Source: Eudorina sp. 2006-703-Eu-15 (lineage: Eukaryota; Chlorophyta; Chlorophyceae; Chlamydomonadales; Volvocaceae). From it: a DNA stretch of 64,000 nucleotides. Under the pieces are notes generated by a model. It searched no databases and was not told the DNA's origin. It saw only the letters and a list, made by a program, of their open reading frames with translations. The translations under genes were made by a program, and so were the position numbers. Below, piece after piece: positions 47,676 to 59,353 of this stretch. Location: the NCBI GenBank assembly GCA_003117195.1, contig BDSI01000054.1:558001-622000 (forward strand), in the 5' to 3' direction. Numbering within the stretch: the first letter of the stretch is position 1; each line of letters opens with the position of its first letter.

Positions 47676-49877
47676 ACGAACACGACACCCACTGGTCCGG
47701 TGCGGTCCGGGCTGGGCCGATTTGGATCGGGCCGGTCCGGAGACCGGACCTGGCTCACACCCTGGAGCCCGACACGGCCGCCCAGGCAGACCGCGCGGTC
47801 CCGGGGCCGGGGAGCAGCTGCGCAAGCTGGCGGGCAGGTGGGAGGTGCTGGGAGCTGGGTGCGGCCGGGGGTTTCAAAAAACAAACAGCCTGGGGGGCGG
47901 TGTGTTGTGGTGGCCCTGATGGTCCGGTCTGGATGACTCCAGGAGAACCTACCTATTGGGGGGAGGGAGCCAGGTCCGATGGCTGGAAGGGGATAAGGTG
48001 ATGAGTACAGCCCCGACACGGGGAGCGGGGAGAGGGGCGTCAGCCCCGCAGGCTCAGCTCCGGGGCTGCCGTACCGGCAGATGGAGATTGGGTTTGGGGA
48101 GGCAGGGGACAGGGGACAGGGCGGGAGGGGACGGCCAACTCGGGCAGCCAGGCAGGTAGCAAGTCAGCCGGCCGGGGGTGCAGGGGCAGCAGCGGGGGGA
48201 GGGGAGGGGAGGGGAGGGGTCAACCCGGGGCGGTCGGTGGTTTTTGTCGTTGGGGGATGTCAACGCAGCGCAGCGCAGTCGGCGGCCTGAAGAGGTTTCT
48301 TTCCCGTGGGATGGTTACAGTGCAGTAACAGAGGTCATGAGCGTTTGTTTTGTTTTCGGGGAGTGGGGGGCCCGGGTGGACGAGCCCGGGCTAACGAGCA
48401 ACGGACCAACCGCCAACGTCCGCGTTTTTGCGCTCGTCGCGCGTCACTTTTACCGCTGCGAGAGGCGAGTCGAAGATTGATCTGGATAGCCTGCGCGGCA
48501 CCGCATCGCACAAGCAGCTCATCTGACCATGTACGGCATGGTACGGAAGTCTGGCTGACCTGACCTTTCTTTCCTCTCACTTGTGCTGATCGGATGAAGA
48601 TTTCTTTTTTCGTGTCACCAGCACTCACGATCGTCGCTTCTCGCACACCGCCGTCTTTTGATTCTTTTGATTTCCGCACCCCGAGCTCCAACGGCATCTC
48701 TACCATCATAGCATGGCCTCACGGTCAGAACCGCCCGGGGTACGGTGCGGTGCGGTACGGTGCGGTACGGACAAACTCTCCCAGAACCTACTGAAACTCT
48801 GTGGCGGCGGGGAGGATGCTCAGTAGCTGTGTCGGGCGGGGCGTGTGGGTGACTGGGTGTCGGCGGCTTCGGGCTCTCTCTCTCTGCCTGCCCGCGTGCT
48901 GGGATCCTGGATGGGGCCGCCATCGGTTGCCGCTGGGTTGGTGCGTGTTGGTGCCGTCGGTCGCGATCGCTGCCTGGCTGGCAAGCGAGGCCAGCGGTGA
49001 GGTTCTGGGCGTTGGGTGGTGAGGACGTGAGGTACGTCAGATGGCTTAGGTACAATGAAAAATTTTATCTTCCATTCACAATTGCATCAGGTTGAATTCT
49101 ATTGAACGCTAGGTTGGGTTGGCTAAGGGCCAGCCTGTGGTTACGCCCATAACTCTTGCGCAAGCGAAAGCTGGCACACCCATATTTCTATAGTAACGGC
49201 TCCAGAGTAATTAACGCCGTCAGTCAAATGTCACCTAACATTGTCGCCTTCGCTGCGGTTGGCCACTGGCTATTTTCGACACATCGAAAGTGTTATGAGA
49301 TGACCGTTTCTTGGAAATTGGCGCGTCCAACTATAACATTTTGGTATTATGCATTGATATCCTGGCGAAGACTCGTCAGATAAGTCGAGTTTTTGGCGTT
49401 TAGACGCAACGTGCCCGACGTTGGCAGGTAGGAAACCTAGGCTGATCGATGCCCATTTTTGGACGTTCACATACCCCAAAGATTAAGAATATTAAGGCAG
49501 ATTGAGCGCTGGCCGAACTTGGTATTCGCTCTACAAACCGTACATGCCCTTCTACCCGTCCTGCTTTTTGTTTCCGCACAAACGTAATCTCCTATTTAGT
49601 GCAAGTGCATTCATCAGGTCCATCTTTCACGTTGTCCAAGCTCTTTCCTTTCAAGTGTCTCAGTATCAACCTAAGCACACCGTGCTGCAGGTCCGCTTCC
49701 CCCACGGCCCTCAGCCATGCGCTCCATTCCATCGGAAACCGGCTTTGCAGTCCGGCATCTAACCTGATCGAAAGCTGCATCGAATCATGCGAGCCCCGAA
49801 TCGCTGACGGGAAGCCGCCCGACATCGGCCCCACCGCGGCTCTCAGCAACGCAAAAGGGAAGCGGCATTCAACCAAA
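46573..49877. other. Intergenic region, no supported gene
   Basis: About 3.3 kb between two co-directional genes. It holds a TG-linked repeat copy (46918-47056), a GGGTGTGATGGGGGC repeat (47359-47431), a TGCC tetramer run (47637-47674), a cluster of GTACGG/GTGCGG words near 48738-48771, and an AT-rich stretch (about 49025-49620). No open frame in it shows a family motif. Confidence 0.55.
47637..47674. repeat. TGCC tetranucleotide repeat
   Basis: Nine TGCC units. Similar shorter TGCC runs occur near 56205-56230. Confidence 0.9.
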
Positions 49878-51077
49878 ATGGAGCACGGATTCGTCTATAA
49901 GATTATGCGGGCGCGGGCGCCCATGGGCGCCCCCCCCGTCTCCACGGCCGGAGTCGCGTCCGAGCCGGCCGCGGCTCCCGCCCCACCCAGCAGCTCCCCC
50001 GGGGCCACGGTGAGCCTCTCTGCGATCACCCTCACCACCACCACCACCACCACCACCACCGACGCAAAGCTCTCGCTCCTCAAGCAGCCGTCGCCACCAC
50101 ACCTTCCACCACCGCCTCCGCAACTCCGAAGCTTTGATTGTATGGCGGTGCTCGGCATCCTGGATTCCGTATTACCGCAGGAGCAGCCAACCGACCCCAA
50201 CCGACAGGAGGGCCGGCCGCGGCGTTCCCTCAGCGCCGCGGCCCTCCACTGGGGCCCCGGCCCGCCGGTCGCGGAGGAGCGCTCCGCGGGCTTCCCTGTA
50301 GCGCCGGCGGCCGGGGGCAGCGGCGTCCTGCCCGCCGCGGCAGCACCCGAGGTATGCCCCAGCGCGCCTGGTCTTCCCCCACCCACACACACACACGCCT
50401 CACGCGGCGCTTGACATGGAAAATTTCCTGACAATGGGTCGTGCGGGTTCTTGCAGCTTCCTCCGCCGCGTCGTGTCCTTCGAGGGGGTTATTGGGGGTC
50501 AGTGGGGCTCGTGTGGACTTCTTAATCCGGGGTGGCACTGCCGGGGTGGATCTCCGCGACAGCGGGTGGGGTCGGGGACTGTGTGCCGCTGCTGGGTGCT
50601 GGTGCCGAGAGGGGGAGGGAGCGAGGCAGGGAGCACAGGGGAGGGCGGGAGGCTAGGGGCACCGAGCAGGACTCTCAAGGGTTGTAGGGTCGCCTATAAG
50701 CCAAACATCATCTCTTGGTACCTCATTCTTGCCGTATCGCACACCCCTGTCTGGCTTCCGCGGTCGCGCCGTCGCCGACCCCCTACCCGCTTGGGTCAAT
50801 CGAGACAGCGAACCGAAAAAAGCCAGATACCGCCCCGCGCCGTCCCGTCCCGCCCCGCCCCGCCCCGTCCCGCAGGGCCTCCTGCCCTCTTCCCTGTCCT
50901 CCCTCGGCCCCCTGCACCTCGTCCCTCGACCCCAGGTCCCCTCCGCCCGCGGGGTGACTATAGGGCCCTTCGCGGAGGCCCTGGCGGCGGCGGCGGCGGC
51001 CTCCGTGCGGCCGCAGCGCCGACGGCCCGGCGGCGACTCCTCCCCCACGATGCGGCTGCTCATCGGCGTCGCGGGGG

Positions 51078-51109
<32 letters not shown>

Positions 51110-54100
51110 GGCGGCGGCGGTGGCGGAAGCCCGTGTTCTTCCCCTCAACCCTTTCTGTCCCTCACCTCACCTGGATCGCCGCCCGTGTCGCCGCCGCTGC
51201 GAGGTCGCGCCGGAGGCGCGGCCAATGGCGGAGGCGGCGGAGGCGGCGGAGGCACAGTGCTGTCCCCCCGTCCGCCGGCGGGGCCGGCGCGGGCGCCAAC
51301 GGCGGCGGCGGCGGCGGCGGTGCAAGGACCGTCGACTTCTCCCGGGCGCGGTGCCGGCCCCGCGGTCGCAACCGGGGGCGGCTCCAAGCGGGCGCGTCGG
51401 GGGGCGTCTCAGCACCCACATCAGCATGCTGCACAGCACGCCCAGCACGCGCAGAACCCGCACCCGCAGCCGCCTCAGCAGCAGCAGCAACAATCGCAGC
51501 AGCAACAATCGCAGCTGCAACAGCAGCACCTGCAAGCGCAACATGCTCAACAGACGTTGCATCACCACCAACAGCACCAACAACACCAACAACAACAGCA
51601 GCATCAGCAACACCAACAACAGCAACAGCATCAGCAACACCACCAACAACAACAGCAGCATCAGCAACACCAACAACAACAACAGCAGCATCAGCAACAC
51701 CAACAACAACAACAGCAGCATCCGCAACTGATGTTGCCCCGCGTTCCAAGCCAGAAGGGGGTCACGGTACGGCAGCCGCACTACGGCCCCGTCGGCAGCC
51801 AGCCCTCCCAGGGAATCAACGCCGCCACCGCCCTGAGCATTATGGGCCTTGCGCCCCCGCCCCCGCCCGCGTTCCCCGCCCCAACCCTATCCCCCCAACA
51901 CGGGGTCGCCGCGGCCGTCGCCGTCGATGACGGCGACGCCGCCGCTGGCGACGCCGCAGGCGCCGTCAGGGGGTGTACGACATCGCCCGAGCCCTCCCCG
52001 TCGCCGCCCGGTCTCGACCCACGGGCCGGTCGCCGCACCGCCACGGGTATCGTCTCCATCACCGCGGGGGGGCCTGGATCCGCCGCTGCCCGCAACGGTG
52101 GATCCGTCGTGCTTCCCGCCATGGGGTCGCAGGCTGGTCAGGGCTCCCAGCCGCCGACGCCGCGGCAGGCCGGGCCGCCGCAAGTCGCTTGGAGGGCGAC
52201 GAGCCCCGAAGAGCGACAGGCGAATCAGGGCAGTGCCGGCGCCAGCGGCCCGCAGGCGCCCATGCCGTTTGCCTCCACGGACGCGGCCGGCGGCGGCGGC
52301 GGCGCCGCCGCCGCCGCCGCCGCGGCGGCGGCGGTGGCGGGTACGGCAGACGCGGGCGACGGGAGGCACTTTGAGCCGTCCCATGGGTCGCCTGACGACG
52401 CGGGCGCGGCGCATTCTCAACAGGGCGGCGGGAGTGCGGGTGCCGTGGCTGGCGGTGGCGGTGGCGGTGGCGGTGGCGGTGGCGGTGGCGGTGGCGGTGG
52501 CGGTGGCGGTGGCGGCGGCGGCGGCGGCAGCAGCCCGCGAGACCCAGCCAGTGTGCAGCTGCCGACGCTGCCCATGCTCGCGTCCGGAACGGGCTACTTG
52601 GGATACCAAGGAGGCGGCGGCGTCGGCGGCACATCACGCGGCAGAGCGGCCCTCTCGCAGCGTCAGATATCGTCCGTGTCGCTGGCCTCGAACGGCGGCG
52701 GCGGCGGCCTTATGACCCATGGGTCGCACCGTCCCGCGCCGCCGCCGTCCAGCCAGTTTCTATCCCGCTCCGCGTCCTGGCGGCAGCTGATGGTCCCGGA
52801 GGACTCCTCGACGGGCCTGTTGAGCGGACTGCTGGGGCACGGATACGGCAACGGCATGTACGGCGGTACGGAGTACGGAGATCAGGCGGAGGCGGAGGCG
52901 GCGGAGCTGGAGCGGCTGGAGCAGTGGATGGCGACGGCGCAGCTGAACCCGGCGGTGGCGGAGGTGGCCTTCGAGCAGCGCCGAGAGCTGAAGCGGCTGG
53001 CGCATCTGCGCAGCAGGTTGCTCCGAAACCGAGGCCCTAACAGCAACTGCGCATGTGCGTGTGTTTCGAGGGAACTCGGACATGGGTTGGGAGCAGTGAG
53101 GGCGAGTGTGTGCGTGTGTGTGGTTTCTTCGGTCGAGGGCGAGGCAAGGCGAGGAGTGCATGTCAAGCAAGGGGCATGGCTAAAACGCGCGAGGATGTAT
53201 TTGTGGGTTTGCGGCGGGTGGATGGCTCCGGAGGACCCTGATGAGAAAACCTAAAACCTAAAACATAAAACCTGAAACCGTAAAATCCGGGCCACGGGTT
53301 TAAGTGTGAGAAACCCGCGCGACCGCACAGTGTGTGGTCCAGTTCGAGAGCGATGCTTTGGGCCCGTAAGAAAAGGGAGGACTGCGTGTCATCGTGCCAT
53401 GCCCAGGGGCCGAGCACAGCCCGATTTGCATGTCCCGTATTGATTGCCCGCCTCCTAACGGCCCCTGGCCCAGCCCCTAAAACCCACTAAAACTAGCTAG
53501 ATCTCGGCGCTTGCACCTCCGAACGAGGACCCCGCCCGAACCACCCAGGCCCATGATGTTTTATTATTTTCCTTGTCACTTGCTTGGTGCTTACTTACTT
53601 GCTGCTTGCTTACTCGTTTGTGTGCGCGCGGCACGCAGCGCCCGAGCCGGGTGGCGCCGCCGGCGGCAGCGGCAGCGGCGCCGCCGTGCCGCCGGTGATT
53701 CCCTCCTGGGCGTCCGACCTCGCGGTGACCGGCCGCCGCGGCAGCGACTCGCTCGTGGCCCTAGCCAGCCAGGTGTCCCGGCTGCCGCACATCGACTACG
53801 ACCAGATGCGCGACCCCCAGTACCGGATGAAGCTCAAGGCGAGGAGCAAGCAGGGCCGGCTCGGTGAGTCGATCGTTGAGGGGCGAGCAACTAACCGACC
53901 GCAATAATGCGGCGGACATGGCTGGGGGGAATGGCGGGGCGCCGCTGCGGTCGGGGCCCCGCGCGCGCAGTGGGCGCGGTCGGGGTGGGGCTTGGCGTCA
54001 GTTTGGGGAGCTGAGGCCCCCGCAGAGGCCTGATGAGCTTCCCGCCCCCGAGCAGGGCGGGCGGGCGTGACATGCGACGGGCGTGGCTGAGCCCCCCAGT

Positions 54101-54755
54101 CGCCCGTGTGCGTGTGTTTAATGACAAACCCGCCCAGAACCGCCCAGGCCCATATACCTGCCCGTGCGTGCGTGCGTGTGTGTTTAGATAAGAGACCCGC
54201 CCGTGTGTGTATGTGTGTATGTGTGTATGTGTGTATGTGTGTATGTGTGTATGTGTGTATGTGTGTATGTGTGTATGTGTGTATGTGTGTATGTGTGTGT
54301 GTGTGTGTATGTGTGTATGTGTGTATGTGTGTATGTGTGTATGTGTGTGTGTGTGTATGTGTGTATGTGTGTATGTGTGTGTGTGTGTATGTGTGTATGT
54401 GTGTATGTGTGTATGTGTGTGTGTGTGTATGTGTGTATGTGTGTATGTGTGTATGCTGCTACATAGGTCCCTGAGTCCTCCTTGTTCCACGTGTGCGGCC
54501 GTGCGTGGCTCTGTCACCTCCCCCGGTTGATTGAGTGCAGCCTGCGCGGTCCAGCCGCCTACTTTGCTCCCTGCCCGGCCCCCCTCTCTGCCCGCGACGG
54601 CCCCCTTGCTGCCCGTGTCCATACATGTGCGTACGGAAAATGTACGGCGACTGTACGACAATTGCGCAGCCGTACTCAACCCCGTGATCAACGACGAGAT
54701 TGAGGACATGCCGATCCGCGGCCGGCGGCGGCCTTGGAAGCCCCTCCACATCTGA
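49878..54755 (+). CDS. Unrecognised low-complexity, probably nuclear protein (4 exons, 967 or 987 aa)
   Basis: Exons: 49878-50351, 50876-53054 (or from 50936), 53639-53863, 54670-54755. The two acceptors 50875 and 50935 are both in frame; the second has the longer pyrimidine tract. The start ATG sits in a good context (CAAAATGG) and has no in-frame ATG upstream. Visible parts in order: an N-terminus MEHGFVYKIMRARAP; a poly-Thr stretch; a basic KRARRG that could act as a nuclear localisation signal; about 100 residues of Gln/His repeats; Ala- and Gly-runs; a charged helix LERLEQWMATAQLNPAVAEV...EQRRELKRLAHLRSRLLRNR; then the best-conserved-looking part (WASDLAVTGRRGSDSLVALA, LPHIDYDQMRDPQYRMKLKA) and a basic end RGRRRPWKPLHI. 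No known domain was recognised. The donor after 53054 (GTGCGT) was chosen because only that phase reaches exon 3 in frame. Confidence 0.7.
54064..54204. repeat. Composite TG-linked repeat copy in intron 3
   Basis: GTGACATGCGACGGGCGTGG, then TTTAATGACAAACCCGCCCA with GAACCGCCCAGGCCC, then GTTTAGATAAGAGACCCGCC. It leads directly into the GTGTGTAT array. Confidence 0.8.
54203..54453. repeat. GTGTGTAT octamer array in intron 3
   Basis: About 30 units of GTGTGTAT with occasional GTGTGTGTGTAT variants, in the 806-base intron before the last exon. Confidence 0.95.
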
Positions 54756-55423
54756 GCGCGGAAGGTAGGGGGCCGAGCGAGGTCGCGGCACCATGTGTAT
54801 TGAAACGAGAGGGCCCCGCAGCGACTGCCTGCCTGCCCTACCCCGCCCACCTGCATGTGTGTGTGTGAGGTGGCGGTGGTGGTGGTGCTGCTGCTGCTGA
54901 CGAGGGCCAGCACGCAGGTGCATCGATGGGCGAGAGGGCGGGGGGGCGGTGCTGTGGGTGGTTGCCCAACGGGGCTTCATGGCTTTCCTCCCATGGGTGC
55001 GGGGGCGGGGGCGGGGGCGGGACCCCTGCCTCGAGAGGCGGACGTGGGGCGCGGGATCCAGGGGCGCTTTGCCGTGCCCTCCCTTGCGTGGGCGTGACCG
55101 GATTATAATCATTGTTGCCCGGCGGGCAGTTGGGCCGTTAGTTGTCGTTGTTGGCCGTACAGATATGTGGCACTGGTTGAGCTGCCAGGTAGGCGCAGCG
55201 GCAATCATCAGATAAGTCGACGGCTGCGCACAAGCCGCCGCATGCATCCGTACATATGTAGGCTGTCAGTTGGTGGTCGTTGGATTGGTTAGGTAGCTTG
55301 CAGGGCCCGTTGATGATTCAGTTGGTCGTTTCATGTTGAGTTGTAGGGCACTGGACATGATGACCTCTTGATCGGAGGGGTGGACGGGCGAGTGTGGACA
55401 TCAGTCGCCGAGATAGATCCGCT

Positions 55424-55490
<67 letters not shown>

Positions 55491-58400
55491 AGCGTTAGTT
55501 AGTTAGTTAGTTGTGAGCGGCATGCAGTACAGGCGCACATCAGGGGGGGAGGCTGACGGGGGGAGGGGGCATCGGGCGCAGCGCCGGCAGCAGCAGTGGG
55601 CGCGGCAGCAACAGGTAGGAACATCAGCAAAGGGCAGCACGCACCCGCACCCGCACCCGCACCCGCAGCAGCAGGCGCCGGCCGCGGTAATGGCAGCGGC
55701 AGCGGCGACAGAAGACACACACACATACACACACAAGGGTGCGCAGGCACCATTGAAGCATTCATGCAGTCGTGGCATCGTCGAAGCAGCCTGATTCGCA
55801 AGTTAGCAGCAGCAGCAGCAGGGGCTCACTGACTATCGGTCCAGGGACGGCAGGACCGCAACCGGAGTGGCTTTCGAAGGGGGTGGGCGTTGCTTTGGAG
55901 GGGGCCCCCGCAGCTCCTGAGGCGGCGCAAGCTCAGCAGGCACTGGCCAGCGCTTGACGATACCGTAACACTTCTGGGAGGTCGTGCGTTGGGACCCCAA
56001 ACGCATCAGGTCGGGCGTGGGAGGTCCTAATAACTTTGGCCCTTCCTCGGGCGAGAGGGGGTCAGTGCCCGCGGGGACTGGCGAGCAAAGTGGGCCACGA
56101 AGACCGTCAGGGGCAGTTTGGCGGGAAGGAGGAAGGTGAATGGACCGCGCGCGTGTTTTCGTATATCAGCATTTCTTGAGATTATTTTGGGTGGCCCTAT
56201 CTGCCTGCCTGCCTGCCTGGCTGCCTGCCATTGAGGGAACGAAGCCACGACTGGATGCCGTGTAAGGTGGCCGAGCCGTACCGACGCCGGATGGGCTGGT
56301 CTCTGAGCGTTGTGTTTGGGGTTGCTGCGGAGCGAGCTCCTCATTGGGCGTTAGGGCTGCGGACATGCGCGGCATCTCGAAGATGACTAATAATTTATTC
56401 GACAGAAGAAGGTAGGGCGGTTGGTCGGTGATACGCAGTCAGCAGTCGTTTCCAGCGACTACCCGCCGCAGACGATCCGTTTCGGCGCCCACCGGTTGTC
56501 GGTTGTCGGTTGTCCCGTCGGCAACGTGCGGTTGTCCTGTCGGCCACGTGCATTACTTTCTGTTGGCCTGGTTGACTGTTAGGGTGGTTGGTGGTTGGTA
56601 GTTGCATAGGCTTCAGAAGATAGAATGTCTGAAGCGCTGATGCCTGGGGCATGCGTGCTGCAGGCCAGTCGATGACAGGGGATCACCGATCGGTGTCTGT
56701 GCGTGATGATGATGGTCGGGTGTAAATGTGTAGACAGATATACGTAATATGCGACAACGACAATTTCTGCTGGCGGTTTGTGACATCCAACTGACAACTG
56801 CTCAATACCAAAATTCCATGAAGGGGATGGCGGCAAAGCGAGTACGGTATGACTAATGACTAATGACTAATGTGCGCAGGGGCACGGGGGTGATGGGAGT
56901 TAGGATGCACAGGGATGGGGCCGCGGAGGTTGTGGGCGACGGGGCGATAGGGGCAGGTGCAGGTGCAGGCAAGAGCAGCCAAACATCGGGTATGACAGTA
57001 CGGGCAGTACGGGCAGAGTAGGCATCAAGAGTGCAACCGGGCGCGGTGGGAATGGTACCAAGGATGCGTGGCGCTTCCGGCATTGCTTCTCAATGCTGTG
57101 TTGCTAATAACCATGTTGTTATTGCTTTACGAATTGCTGTTAGTTGCCATGGCTGGGCGTACCACGGGCCGCCCGCTGCCCCAGAAACGACGGGATCGGT
57201 CAGCCTGCGCGGGACCTGTTTCGCGGTGTGTGCTTACTGCTGTGCGGTGTTGCGCGTGTGTGTGCTTAGTACGTGAAGCCAAGGTTGGGAGGGAGATGGC
57301 GGAGGCCGCATAGGCTCGTCGTCGGGAGTGGTCCACGTCGTCCTCCTCCTCGTTCCGTCTGTCCGTCAGTCGGCCTGGTCGGTGGTGCGGATGACCCTTG
57401 GGAGCCCGGGGTTTCGTTTTTGGGTTTGTTCAGGTTTTGCTTTTCAACCCGGGGGGGGTGCGGACCGTGGGTACTCTGTGCCCCGTCGATCGCCCGGGCT
57501 CTGACCGGAGCTCCGGAGAGCTTTGGCGGAGTGGCGGCGGCGCTATCTGGGCTGAGCGGTCGATTGGCACCGGCTGTTGACATTGGGCTGTGTAGTACAT
57601 GGGTACGGCCGCGACGGTTCGAGGTTGGGGTCAGCAGCACCTGACGTCGAATAATTCTGTACGGCCGCCGTACAGCAGTACGGCCGTACTGCTGTTATTC
57701 ACGGAAGCGCGCTTGTACTGTCTGTGCGTCGGCCTGCCTGAGCTTCGTGCCTTCCCTAGGTTGCCCCACAAGCGGTTAATCGAAGGAAAAGAACGCCAAT
57801 GGGATTCGCAACGTGTGCTTAGCGATAAAACCTCCCGACACAAACAAACCAACAACGACGTGTGTGTGGATTAGCAGCTAGGGGACACGCGAAGAGCACG
57901 CGAGGAGCACGAAGGTCTTTGTTCGTGGGCAGGCAGAGCAGGAGTGCTTGACATGACGGAGGCATGGCCAAGCCGCCCGAAGCACTGTGTGTTTGATGGG
58001 AAGCCCACCCAGAACCGCAGTGCATCTCTGACTCTCTGACAGTGTGTCTCTGTGCAGTACCGAAACATCCCTGGACGAGACCGCACTTCCAGCCCGCTGC
58101 GCACATTTACATCAGACGGACGGACGGATGGATACGACAGCCTGTTGACAGACGGACGAACAGACAGACGGACGGATGGACGCAGGACGCACGGGACCGC
58201 GCATCTGCCGTACTCTGTCGTACCGTCTTGCCTCTGCCGCCTTTTTGTTCATCAGATGACGAGCTTCGTTTGCCCCGCCCCTGCTCGGTGGCCACGGGTA
58301 GAGGGGAGAGAGAGAGACGTCCTTCCCGCGGCCACGCACGCCTCTCCCAACCAACAATTATAACAACCAACCGAAACGGACCAACCGACCACTCCGCCAG

Positions 58401-59353
58401 CCAAGCTATCTCTGCGCGCGTCACCAACGCACAAATGCACCTCACGTCCCCTCACACCACCAAAGATGACTCCCCAACGACCTAACGAACGACCAAACGA
58501 CCCCATGGGATGCGCTCTCAACAAATCGGAAGGAAACACGTGTCTGCCGCGCCTCTTGACACCCTGTGTGTATAAACCATGTGTGTATCAACATTTGCGT
58601 GGTGGATGAAGAGGTAACCAAAGCGGCGAGATCCCGCGCACATGGCCTCGCCCGCGGATTGGCTTTTACCGTACTTTCACCGTACGTTTACCGTATTTTA
58701 TCGTAGCACTGGGCTGCCCACCAATCGCGGCGGAGATGAGCACCCAATAACACACAGCACCGGTCCGCTCGCGGCCGCTGAGCACAGGCGCGACGCTGCC
58801 CCGCCCCAGCCCTTACCCCGCCCCAGCCCTCTACCCGGCCCACCCTTCCCTGGACGCGCCATGTAGCCCCACGAGGCACAAAACATGACACCTGGCAATG
58901 GGAGCTGAAGGCCTGTTGCAGCCCTGTATCAAGCGGAGTCGACTGTGTCCCGCGAGAGCCATGTCCCCCCCAGGAGGCCGTTATCGCCCCCTCCCCCCTC
59001 CCCCCCGCAGATGCGCAGGCACCTCCGTGCCCGCCGCAGCAGGTCGTCAACCCCCGGACCTACGAAACCGGCCGTACAGCCGTACTGTCGCCGTACTACA
59101 CGGACCAGGAGAGTAGAAAAAACTACTGCCAATGTGTCGGAGAGGCAAAATCGCCTCGCAGAACTCAGATCCCAACAGTCTAAAAACATGGCGCGCTCCT
59201 CCCCACCGCCCTTCCATCTACAAACTGGCGCCAATGCCCCTCCCAAGTGCACACACCACCACCACGTTCCCCACTCCGCGCCCTCCACACCCCATTCGCA
59301 GGTATACAACCCGCCCTTCGCCAATGGCCTCCTCGCCCCATGGCCTCCTCGCC
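54756..59353. other. Intergenic region between convergent genes, no supported gene
   Basis: About 4.6 kb. Contains a GT run (55423-55490), a 24 bp perfect palindrome (57672-57695), a TG-linked repeat copy (57918-58022) and GACG/GATG repeats (58120-58185). Open frames are short or overlapping and lack motifs. 3' UTRs of both flanking genes must lie at its edges, but I could not place their ends. Confidence 0.55.
55423..55490. repeat. (GT)n microsatellite
   Basis: Over 30 GT units with one AT step; followed by a TTAG tetramer run at 55495-55512. Confidence 0.95.
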
